From: an uncultured Propionibacteriaceae bacterium
Lineage (GTDB): Bacteria > Actinomycetota > Actinomycetes > Propionibacteriales > Propionibacteriaceae
Reading direction: 5' to 3'
Length of the DNA stretch: 40,647 nucleotides
NCBI GenBank assembly: GCA_945911015.1
Contig: CAMDZW010000034.1
Coordinates: 1 to 40,647, forward strand
Position numbers and translations under genes: made by a program. The first letter of the stretch is position 1. Each line of letters starts with the position of its first letter. A model generated the notes under the pieces. That model worked only from the letters and a program-made list of their open reading frames with translations. It was not told where the DNA came from and searched no databases. Positions 31,283-39,800 of the stretch are shown here, in pieces.

Positions 31283-31580
31283 GGTGGTCGCTGGTCAGAT
31301 GGGTGAACTCGATCGGATCGGGCGTGATGCCGCGGGATTCCTGAGCCTCGCGGAACTGCCACCAGGCGGCCACGACCGCCTCGGAGAACTCAGGCGGCAG
31401 TCCCATGGCCTGTTCCACAGCAGTCGGCCAGTCGGAGGCGGCGACACCGAGCGCACGGGCCAGGATGGGTCCCTGTGAAGCCAGTTCCTCGGCGGTCGAC
31501 TCGTCGAGCAGGCCAAGCCGGTCGAGCACGTAGGCGTCGAGCAGCCTCAGCATCGGTTTGCCGTCGTAGCGGTTCGCCAT
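31266..31580 (-). CDS. Small conserved actinobacterial protein (104 aa)
   Basis: A short, soluble, acidic, helix-rich protein (MANRYDGKPMLRLLDAYVLD, WPTAVEQAMGLPPEFSEAVV, ending in FTHLTSDHLIGER). Similar proteins starting MANRFDGKPLLRLL-like occur in many Actinobacteria with no known function. I chose ATG 31580, which begins this conserved start; a longer upstream frame is not conserved in style. GGTGG lies six bases upstream, and TACGGT could serve as -10, so a leaderless start is also possible. Its 3' end overlaps that of the MFS gene by 17 bases. Confidence 0.8.
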   Translation of the reverse strand: MANRYDGKPMLRLLDAYVLDRLGLLDESTAEELASQGPILARALGVAASDWPTAVEQAMGLPPEFSEAVVAAWWQFREAQESRGITPDPIEFTHLTSDHLIGER

Positions 31581-31671
31581 CGGGCCACCGTACAGACTGA
31601 CAGCGACCGTGGTGCGAGTACTCCACGACGACTTGCCGTGACGACCGGTCGACTGGCTACAGTGAGGCAGC

Positions 31672-33549
31672 GTGGGCACCAAAGAACGAAAGTCACCCAG
31701 CGCGGCGACCACGTTGATCGTGGGCGCAGTCGTGCTGTTCCTGTTGGGATGGTTGGTCTTCCATGCCGTGCCGCGCGGCATTCGGGCCCAGATCGGGCTG
31801 GTCGGGTCTGCCGACAAGTTCTCCTACTCGAGCTGGCGGTCCGAGATGGAGCTGGCCCTGGACGAGGACGGTCGGGCCGTGCTCGAGGTGACCGAGACGA
31901 TCGTGGCCCAGTTTCCGGACCGGGATCAGAACAAGGGAATCGTCCGCGGCATCCCGTCCAACTCCTCGTACGGCATCGAGGACATCACCGCCACTGACCC
32001 GTCCGGTCGCGACGTGCTGTACGACACCGACTACGACTACGACAACGACGTCCAGTACATCCTGACCGGTGGCAATGACTACGTCCGAGGCGAGCAGACT
32101 TATGTCCTGCACTACTTCGTGCGCACAGCCATGGTTCGCGATGCCGACACCGACGTCCAGGAGCTGTACTGGAACCTTCTCCCCCTCGACTCCGCCCAAC
32201 GGATCGACAACTTCTCCGCGACGATCCGGATTGCTCCACAGCTGGCGCAGTCGTTGAACGGTGACTCGGCCTGTTACCAGGGTCGCTTCGGCAGCACAGA
32301 CACCTGCACCCTGACCTCGTCGACCGCCGGTGACGGCAGCCACGTCTTCGAGGTCGGGTCGGGACCCCGCCAGCCCGGCGACGGTGTCACCGTGGCCATC
32401 GGCTTCGAGCCGGACACCGTGGCCTATGCCGAACGAGCCGACCGCAGCCAGCCGGACTCGGTCATCGACATCCTCGGCCGGGCCCAGCGCGGCGAGGTCG
32501 GGGTGCTGGTCATCCTGGTCGGACTGCTGGTCGCTCGGGCCGGGCAACGCGCTCTCAAGTCCCATCGGGACCGGAATCGCCGCCCGACCCCTGACCAGCT
32601 GCCACCCCTGCCGGCTGCCGGCGTGCCCACCACGGTCCCCCCTCCGGTTGCTGCGGCCATCGCCAATGCCGACACCACCGACCGGCCAGTCAACGACACC
32701 GACGGGGCACGAGCCGGACGAGCCGAGATGGTCCACCTGGCCGTCCAGGGCGTCATCGAGATCGGTCAACAGCTGAACGCCCCCGGACGACCGGTCCAGA
32801 TCACCGTCCTCGACCCGAGCCGAGCACTGCATCGGCTCGACCAGGAAATGCTCGCCACGATCGCCCCGACCGGAGGCACCAACACCCTCTCCTCGAAAGA
32901 CGCCACCCTCGCCAATCGGATCCGACAAGTCGGCCAACGTGGCCAGACCGCTGCCCTCGGACAAGGATTCCTGCACCGGCCACGCCATCCGGCCAGCATC
33001 GCCCTCGGCATCCTGGCGCTGTTGCTCGCTGCACTCGGCATCGCGATCATGGTGGTCAACCCGATCGAGACCTTGTCGGTGATCATCGGGGTGGCTGCAC
33101 TGCTCCTCCACCTGATGCGGGCGGTGGGGATCTTCTATCCCAACCCTGTCCACACCGAACAGGGCTATGCGATGCGGGACCTGCTGCTCTCGGTGCACGC
33201 CCACCTCAAGGAACGTGACGTCCACGTCCCCGTTGACGACGACGGGGTCTGGCTCACCCGCGCCGAGCGGCTCCTGCCGTACGCGATCTTGTTCGGTCTG
33301 GACAAGCCCTGGAGCCAGATGCTGTCCACACACTATGAGCAGGTCGACCGCTCACCGACCTGGATGACGCCCAACAACCTCGCCTTCGCCGGCGCGTGGA
33401 AGTCGATGGACCGTACGGTCTCCAAGGTCAGCACCTACACCCCACCGTCGAGCAGTTCGTCGAGCGGCGGTGGCGGCTACTCCGGCGGCTCATCGGGTGG
33501 AGGGTTCTCCGGCGGCGGTGGTGGCGGCGGTTTCTCCGGTGGACGCTGA
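31672..33549 (+). CDS. DUF2207 membrane protein with Gly/Ser-rich tail
   Basis: A 625-residue membrane protein of the DUF2207 type (YciQ-like). One membrane segment lies at about residues 14-32. The outside domain at 50-270 is the DUF2207 beta fold (VLEVTETIVAQFPDRDQNKGIVRGIP). A second helix follows at about 280-295, then a cytoplasmic part, two close helices at 440-485, and a C-terminal stretch (RAERLLPYAILFGLDKPW). It ends in SSSSGGGGYSGG-type repeats, as in many homologues. The function is unknown. GTG 31672 has GAGG a few bases upstream and -10-like TACAGT eight bases before. It overlaps the next gene by 11 bases. Confidence 0.9.
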   Translation: MGTKERKSPSAATTLIVGAVVLFLLGWLVFHAVPRGIRAQIGLVGSADKFSYSSWRSEMELALDEDGRAVLEVTETIVAQFPDRDQNKGIVRGIPSNSSYGIEDITATDPSGRDVLYDTDYDYDNDVQYILTGGNDYVRGEQTYVLHYFVRTAMVRDADTDVQELYWNLLPLDSAQRIDNFSATIRIAPQLAQSLNGDSACYQGRFGSTDTCTLTSSTAGDGSHVFEVGSGPRQPGDGVTVAIGFEPDTVAYAERADRSQPDSVIDILGRAQRGEVGVLVILVGLLVARAGQRALKSHRDRNRRPTPDQLPPLPAAGVPTTVPPPVAAAIANADTTDRPVNDTDGARAGRAEMVHLAVQGVIEIGQQLNAPGRPVQITVLDPSRALHRLDQEMLATIAPTGGTNTLSSKDATLANRIRQVGQRGQTAALGQGFLHRPRHPASIALGILALLLAALGIAIMVVNPIETLSVIIGVAALLLHLMRAVGIFYPNPVHTEQGYAMRDLLLSVHAHLKERDVHVPVDDDGVWLTRAERLLPYAILFGLDKPWSQMLSTHYEQVDRSPTWMTPNNLAFAGAWKSMDRTVSKVSTYTPPSSSSSSGGGGYSGGSSGGGFSGGGGGGGFSGGR

Positions 33550-34426
33550 CCACTGGCAGCATGCCCGGGTTCTCCACCGGGCCTGGATCGAACGAACCCT
33601 GACCGACCACCAGGAACGGGCAGCGCGGTCCATCGCCCATCCGGTGGAGGACTTCCTCTTCGAGTACTACTGGGCCCGGGTCACGCACCTGGCGCGCTGG
33701 TCACCCGGCATCGGGGTGGTGCTCGAAGGTGATGTCACCGATCTCGATCTGCCGTTGAAGTCGGTCGACGGGGGCCACACCCTCGATCTGTCCGGACCGG
33801 CGGATCGCCGCCAACGGCTCGCCCGGACCCGGGACCTGTTGGCCCGCACCGTCGACCGAACACCCTCGTACGGCTGTTTCGGGCTGCACGAGTGGGCCAT
33901 GGTCCATCGCGCGGACCAGGTCCGTCACCCCCAGCTCGGGCTGCGTCTGGCCGATGACGACGTGGCTGCCGTGGTCGAGGAACGCGGTGTCCGCTGTACG
34001 CATTTCGACGCCTACCGATTCTTCACCCCGTCGGCGAAGCCATTCAACCAACGACCGCTGTCCCGTGACACCCAGCCCGACGACGAGCAGCCGGGCTGCC
34101 TGCACGCCACGATGGACCTCTACAAGTGGGCCACCAAACTCGGCCTCGCCGCGCCCAGCGCTGTGGTGCGGGACTGCTTCGACCTGGCACTCGATGTCCG
34201 GTGGATCGACATGAGGGCCAGCCCGTACGACTTGAGTTCACTGCCCGATCCGGGTGGACACATCCGGACGACACGACCGATCGCCGTCGAGACCGCTCGC
34301 GGCCGGGCGGAGTATGTCGAGCACCAGCGCGCCTTCACCGAGCGGGCTGCTCCGCTGCGGGCACAACTGGTCGAACTGCACGATGCCGTGCTGGCCGAAC
34401 CTCAGAACGGGTTCTGCGGAGGGTAA
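33539..34426 (+). CDS. Conserved actinobacterial protein often labelled 3-methyladenine DNA glycosylase
   Basis: A 295-residue protein. Motifs HPVEDFLFEYYWARVTHLARW, GCFGLHEWAMVHR, CTHFDAYRFFTPSAKPFN, QPGCLHATMDLYKWATKL and DMRASPYDL match a family widely annotated as 3-methyladenine DNA glycosylase in Actinobacteria. I see no helix-hairpin-helix or AAG-type glycosylase features, so that name looks unsupported. The many conserved His, Cys and Asp residues suggest metal-bound catalysis, which is inference. It starts with GTG at 33539, within the end of the DUF2207 gene (11-base overlap), so translation is coupled. Its end overlaps the next, convergent gene by 25 bases. Confidence 0.85.
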   Translation: MDADHWQHARVLHRAWIERTLTDHQERAARSIAHPVEDFLFEYYWARVTHLARWSPGIGVVLEGDVTDLDLPLKSVDGGHTLDLSGPADRRQRLARTRDLLARTVDRTPSYGCFGLHEWAMVHRADQVRHPQLGLRLADDDVAAVVEERGVRCTHFDAYRFFTPSAKPFNQRPLSRDTQPDDEQPGCLHATMDLYKWATKLGLAAPSAVVRDCFDLALDVRWIDMRASPYDLSSLPDPGGHIRTTRPIAVETARGRAEYVEHQRAFTERAAPLRAQLVELHDAVLAEPQNGFCGG

Positions 34427-35169
34427 CCGCCACCGGGAGGTGGGGAGGTGCTCGGCCCCTGAGGGCCACCCTGCTGCGGCGCCCCATAGCCAGGCTGCTG
34501 GGGCTGCCCGTACCCACCTTGTTGCGGCGCGTACCCACCTGCCCCGTACCCACCTGCCCCGTAGCCACTTGCCCCGTAGCCGGGCTGCTGGGGCTGCCCG
34601 TACCCGCCCTGTGGCGGCGCCCCGTATCCACCTGTGCCGTAGCCGGGCTGCTGGTGGCCGTAGGCTCCGCCCATGGTCTGGGCGGCATAGGGCGGGAACG
34701 GATCGACGTTGTTGACCAGGCCGCCCTGTGAGATCAGCAGTTGCTGGTCGGGCTGTTGGGTGCGAGCGCCGGTGAGGCGATGGTCGTACGGTTTGCCGGC
34801 AATCAACACAACGATGGTCCACACGCCGAGGATGATCATGATGACGTTGAGCGCATCCTCGATCCGCAGACCACGCCCGATCCGGAACATCGACATGATC
34901 ATGAAGACCACAGTGACGAGGTTCAGCCCCGGCACGAACACCCCAAGCGCCCACCACCCGTTGAATCCGCCCGCCTGCAGGATGGCGTAAGTGTTGACGA
35001 TCGGGACCCATGCCCGCCAGCTCTGGATGCCGATCTTCTTGAACAGGAAGTGGTAGAGCAGTCCGGTGACCACATACGCCGCGGCAAAGATGAGCAGATA
35101 CACCAGAACGAGTACGGCAGTGATGCCCGCACTCGCGGCGCCGTAGTCGTCATAGGGATCGACAGGCAT
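34402..35169 (-). CDS. DUF5684-type membrane protein with Gly/Tyr/Gln/Pro-rich tail
   Basis: A 255-residue protein. About the first 125 residues hold four hydrophobic helices with the DUF5684-like block GIQSWRAWVPIVNTYAILQ and GWWALGVFVPGLNLV. The C-terminal 110 residues are low-complexity repeats such as GYGQPQQPGYGA and are probably cytosolic and disordered. The function is unknown. I chose the ATG at 35169 because AAGGAATCCCC precedes it, discarding a 17-codon extension. It overlaps the convergent upstream gene by 25 bases. Confidence 0.85.
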   Translation of the reverse strand: MPVDPYDDYGAASAGITAVLVLVYLLIFAAAYVVTGLLYHFLFKKIGIQSWRAWVPIVNTYAILQAGGFNGWWALGVFVPGLNLVTVVFMIMSMFRIGRGLRIEDALNVIMIILGVWTIVVLIAGKPYDHRLTGARTQQPDQQLLISQGGLVNNVDPFPPYAAQTMGGAYGHQQPGYGTGGYGAPPQGGYGQPQQPGYGASGYGAGGYGAGGYAPQQGGYGQPQQPGYGAPQQGGPQGPSTSPPPGGGYPPQNPF

Positions 35170-35206
35170 GGGGATTCCTTCGGGATGAGATGTGTCGCCC
35201 CCACTG

Positions 35207-35212
35207 TAGGCT
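35207..35212 (+). promoter_or_regulatory. Candidate -10 element of the DCC-family gene
   Basis: TAGGCT ends seven bases before the ATG at 35219, with a TG two bases upstream of it, and no ribosome-binding site in between. The sequence between -10 and ATG (GCGGAC) is the same as at the FAD monooxygenase gene, where TAACCT is followed by GCGGACATG. Confidence 0.45.
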
Positions 35213-35218
35213 GCGGAC

Positions 35219-35599
35219 ATGTCACTGGCCCGCGCCGTCCTGCTCTATGACGGTGACTGCGGATTCTGTACGGCATCGGCCCACTTCTTCGATGACCGGC
35301 TTCATTCCCCTGCTCAGGTCAGGCCCTGGCGGGCCGAGGATGCGCTCAGCCACGGGGTGAGCCCCGACGAGGCCGAGACCGAGATCCACTTCGTGACCAC
35401 CAGCGGCAGTGTGCTCGGTGGCGCGGACGCTGTCCTTGCCTGGTGGCGCACCAGCCCGGGCCCGTGGGCGATCCCCGCCTGGATCCTGCAGCTGCCCGGT
35501 CTGGTCCAGCTCACCCGGATCGGCTACCGCCTGATTGCCCGCCACCGACATGCGCTGCCCGGCGCCACCGCGGCCTGCTCAGTCAATCCCCTTCGGTAG
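35219..35599 (+). CDS. DCC family (DUF393) thiol-disulfide oxidoreductase-like protein
   Basis: A 126-residue protein of the DUF393/DCC family. The signature Asp-Gly-Asp-Cys-Gly-Phe-Cys is in LLYDGDCGFCTASAHFF, a thioredoxin-like active-site pattern; WRTSPGPWAIPAWILQLPG is typical of the C-terminal part. Activity in these proteins is presumed to be redox but is not well studied. The ATG at 35219 is probably leaderless. Its end overlaps the convergent dgt gene by 21 bases. Confidence 0.92.
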   Translation: MSLARAVLLYDGDCGFCTASAHFFDDRLHSPAQVRPWRAEDALSHGVSPDEAETEIHFVTTSGSVLGGADAVLAWWRTSPGPWAIPAWILQLPGLVQLTRIGYRLIARHRHALPGATAACSVNPLR

Positions 35600-36718
35600 C
35601 TGGTCGACCGGCCAGTCCAGCAGCCGTACGGCCGAGTCGAAGGCGAACCGGTCGGTCATCCCCGCGACATAGGTGACTGCTGCCCGTACGGCAGGGTCAG
35701 TGCCGGGGTCGACCTCGACCGGCCACGGGATCTGAACGGGTTCGGCCGCGTAGTACTCGACCAGCCCGCGCAGCACCCGTACCACCGCATCGGACTGGGC
35801 CAAGGAGGCAGGCCGGGTGTAGATGCGGTCGTAGTTGAACTTGCGCAGCGCCGCGAGGGCGCCGGCCATCGTCGAGTCCATCCCGATCCGACCGGTCTCA
35901 ACGGTGGTGGCAATCACTGCCCGGATGAACCGCGACAGCTGGGTGCGGCGATCCCGCCCGCACACCTCGGCGACCTCCGCCGGCAGATCTGACTCGGTGA
36001 CGATCCCGGCGGCAATGGCGTCCTCCAGGTCGTGTGCACAGTAGGCGATCCGATCGGCCCACGAGACGATCTCCCCCTCGACCGTGGTCGGGGCCGGGTT
36101 GGACCAGGAGTGGTGGCGGATCCCGTCCAAGGTCTCGGCACACAAGTTCAGCGGAGCGAGAACGACGTCAGCTCCCCACGGACCGTGGTCGTAGCCCTCG
36201 CCGAGGTAGTGGTCGAAGGCGTCCTCGCTGGCATGCCCACCGGGACCGTGACCGCAGTCGTGACCGAGCGCGATGGCCTCGGCCAGGACGACATTGACCC
36301 CGATCCCCCGCGCGATGGAGGTGGCGACCTGGGCCACTTCCAGTGCATGGGTCAGCCGGGTCCGCTCATGGTCGCTGGGATGGACCACCACCTGGGTCTT
36401 GCCGGCCAGACGTCGAAAGGCGGTCGAGTGGACGATCCGGTCGCGGTCCCGCTCGAAACAGGTCCGCTCGGCGTCCGGTTCCTCCTCCCGCGCCCGGTTC
36501 CCCGCGCCGCGGGACAGGGTCGCTCCCTCACTGAGGGTGGCAGCTTCGAGCTCCTCGCGGACGACCCGGTCGACCACCACCGCACCCGGCACGAAACCAG
36601 TCGAGTCGCGATGCGCATGGACCATGTCGTCGGTGCCATGACCGGCCATCGTGGCAGCCCACTGAATCGTGCGATCACTCAGCACCAAATTGTTGTCGTC
36701 ACTCACCACAGGCGTCAC
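35579..36718 (-). CDS. dgt: Deoxyguanosinetriphosphate triphosphohydrolase-like protein
   Basis: A 379-residue HD-domain enzyme that hydrolyses dGTP (or other dNTPs) to nucleoside and triphosphate. The signature HSTAFRRLAGKTQVV, then HERTRLTHALEVAQVA, then the HD pair in IALGHDCGHGPGGHASEDAF and the Asp in SWADRIAYCAHDLEDAI are all intact. In Actinobacteria dgt is often beside dnaG; here six genes lie between them. GTG at 36718 is the first start in frame; the N-terminal 70 residues are not conserved in style, so a later start is possible. It is divergent from the carboxylase gene by 88 bases. Confidence 0.93.
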   Translation of the reverse strand: MTPVVSDDNNLVLSDRTIQWAATMAGHGTDDMVHAHRDSTGFVPGAVVVDRVVREELEAATLSEGATLSRGAGNRAREEEPDAERTCFERDRDRIVHSTAFRRLAGKTQVVVHPSDHERTRLTHALEVAQVATSIARGIGVNVVLAEAIALGHDCGHGPGGHASEDAFDHYLGEGYDHGPWGADVVLAPLNLCAETLDGIRHHSWSNPAPTTVEGEIVSWADRIAYCAHDLEDAIAAGIVTESDLPAEVAEVCGRDRRTQLSRFIRAVIATTVETGRIGMDSTMAGALAALRKFNYDRIYTRPASLAQSDAVVRVLRGLVEYYAAEPVQIPWPVEVDPGTDPAVRAAVTYVAGMTDRFAFDSAVRLLDWPVDQLPKGID

Positions 36719-36756
36719 TGTGCCGAATTCTGTATGGATCTACAAAATCGGACCCT

Positions 36757-36782
36757 CCTCGGGGCGCCGACTGTCCCCGAGG
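36757..36782 (+). promoter_or_regulatory. Hairpin in the leader of the carboxylase gene
   Basis: An 8-bp inverted repeat, CCTCGGGG (36757-36764) and CCCCGAGG (36775-36782), with a 10-base loop, lies 24 bases before the presumed GTG start of the carboxylase. It could be a regulatory hairpin, an operator or chance in GC-rich DNA. Confidence 0.4.
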
Positions 36783-36806
36783 GCCAGTTGCTGGCAGGGT
36801 CAGCCT

Positions 36807-39800
36807 GTGCCAAGCTCCTCGCCGTCCCAGACCAGTTCGTTCTCACGGATCGCGATCGTCAACCGCGGAGAGGCCGCCATGCGGCTCATCCATGCGGTGC
36901 GCGATCTGAACGCGACCGCCAACGGACCGGAATGCGTCACCATTGCCCTCCACACCGATGTCGATGCGGGTGCTGCGTTCGTACGGGAGGCAGACGAGGC
37001 ACATCTGCTCGGCGCAGCCGCCGACCGCCCCTACATCAACCTCGATCTGCTGGAGCAGGCGCTGGTCGCCACCCGAGCCGAAGCGGTCTGGGTCGGCTGG
37101 GGCTTTGTCGCCGAGGATCCGGCCTTCGCTGAACTGTGCGACCGGTTGGGCATCGTGTTCATCGGTCCGAGTGCCACCGCCATGCGCAAGCTCGGCGACA
37201 AGATCGGCTCCAAGCTGATCGCCGAAGAGGTCGGCGTCCCCGTCGCACCGTGGAGCCGGGGTGGGGTCGACACCCTCGACCAGGCCCTCGCCGCTGCCGA
37301 GGAGATCGGCTACCCGTTGATGCTGAAGGCCACCGCCGGTGGCGGTGGCCGTGGTATCCGCAAGGTCACCGAGCCCACGGAGTTGACCGAGGCCTACCAG
37401 CGCACCCGCGACGAGGCGGAACGGGCCTTCGGCTCCGGTGTGGTCTTCCTGGAGAAGTTGGTCACCGGGGCCCGTCATGTCGAGGTCCAGCTGATCTCCG
37501 ACGGCACCACGGCGTGGGCGGTCGGGGTCCGGGACTGCTCGGTCCAGCGCCGCAACCAGAAGGTCATCGAGGAATCATCCTCGGCCCTGCTCGAGCCCGA
37601 ACAGACCGCTGAGCTGAAGGCATCAGCCGAACGGCTCGCGCTCGCCGTCGGCTATGCCGGCGCCGGGACGGTCGAGTTCCTCTATCACCCGCAGTCGGCC
37701 ACCTTTGCCTTCCTCGAGGTCAACACCCGTCTCCAGGTCGAGCATCCGATCACCGAAGTCGTCACCGGCCTCGACCTGGTCGCCTGGCAGATCCGGATCG
37801 CCCGCGGTGAATCCCTCCCGGCGCAGCGGCCCGTCGAGCGGGGCCATGCCGTCGAGGCCAGGCTCAATGCCGAGGACCCCGACCGCGACTTCGCCCCCGC
37901 GCCGGGGCGGATCACCCGCCTGGAGTTCCCGTCCGGGCCCGGTGTTCGCGTCGACACCGGTGTCACCGAGGGCGACACCATCCCGGCTGACTTCGACTCG
38001 ATGGTCGCCAAGGTGATCGCCTACGGATCGAGCCGCGAGGAGGCCCTCGCCCGGCTGCGGCGAGCCATGATGGAGACCACGGTCGTCATCGAAGGGGGCG
38101 CCAGCAACAAGAGCTTCATCCTCGATCTGCTCAACCAGCCCGAGGTCATCTCCGGCGACCCTGTGTGGGCTGACACCGGATGGATCGACCGGGTCCGCGC
38201 TGAGGGCCGTCTGGTCGCCGAGCAACATGCCGGGGTGGCCCTGGTCGTGGCGGCGATCGAGTCCTACGAGGAGGTCGAGCAGGCCGAGATCCGCCGTTTC
38301 CTCGACACCGCCGCCGGCGGCCGTCCGCAAGTCCAGCACGAGACCAGCCACAGCATCGAACTGAAACTACGCGGCGTCACCCATGCCTTCACCGTCAGTC
38401 AGGTCGCACCGGACCGCTATGCGGTGACCGTCGCCGGGAGTGGTCGGGTGGTCGACGTCCAGCTCCGCCGCCTCGATGCCGTCCACTCGCGGGTCGTCGT
38501 CGACGGCCGCATGCACCGGCTGGTCACGGCCTCCCATGGTCCGACCCAGCTGGTCGAGGTCGACGGTGTCACCCACCGGGTCGAGCGTGACGAAGGGGGC
38601 GTGCTCCGCTCCCCTGCGCCGGCGCTGGTCATCGCGACCCCGGTCGCTGTCGGTGACGAGGTCGCCGCCGGCGCCCCGGTCCTGGTCCTGGAGTCGATGA
38701 AGATGGAGACCATCATCCCGGCACCGTTCCACGGTCGGGTTCGGGAACTGGTCGTGCGCACTGGCACCCAGGTCGAGACCGGAGCTCCACTGATCCGCCT
38801 CGAACCCGTCGAGGAGAACGAGGCCGCCAGCGCGACCACCAAACGGACCGGCGACCTTGGCCTGCCGGCCGCCACCGACACCGGGACCGCCGATCGGGCC
38901 CAACGGGCAATGGACCGGCTCCGCTCCGTTCTGATGGGATACGACTGCGACCCGGACCAGCGCGCCCGTGTCGTGCAGCAGTACCTCGACTGTCGTGCGG
39001 CGATGGCTGCGAACGGCACCGACGTCTTCGCCGCCGAGATGGTCCTCCTCGGACTGTTCACCGACTTCGTCGAGCTGACCCGCAACCGGCCCGCGCGCGA
39101 CGAACTGCATCGCGAACTGCGGGTCCACAGCTCCCGGGAACACTTCCACACCTATCTGCAGGGCCTCGACCCCGACCGGGGCGCGCTGCCCGAGCAGTTC
39201 CGCGAGAAGTTGTTGCGGGTGCTCGGTCACTACGGCGTCACCGAGCTGGACCGCACCCCCGCCCTCGAGGAGGCGGTGTTCCGCATCTTCTTGGCCAACC
39301 ATCGCGGCGGTGAGGTCGACATCGCCGTGGCGATCCTGCAACGCTGGGCGGCCGAGGGCCGCCCGACCGAGGACGGTGCCGTACGGGCTCGCGCTCTGCT
39401 GGAGCGGATGGTCCGCTCCACTCAGTTGCGATTTGCCGTGATCGGTGACCTGGCCCGGTCGGTCCGATTCCGCTGGTTCGACCAGCCGCTGGTCGACGCC
39501 GAACGCCGGGCAGTACTGGCCGGGGTCGGCCCGGAGCTCGACGCTCTGGTCGACCCGTCTGCGGCGGACCGGCGGCATCGGATCGAAGCTCTGGCTGACA
39601 TCCCTGAGCAGATGGTCGGGTTCCTGCGCGACCGTCTGGGCGATCACATCCCCGAGACCGAACCGATGCTGGAGGTGCTGCTGCGCCGCCACTACATCGA
39701 TCACGCGCTGGGTGAGATCCGAGTCGCGACGGTCGCTGGCCGACCGGTTGCCCATGCCGACTACACCACAGCCGCCGGCGTGCCGATCCGGGTTGTGGCG

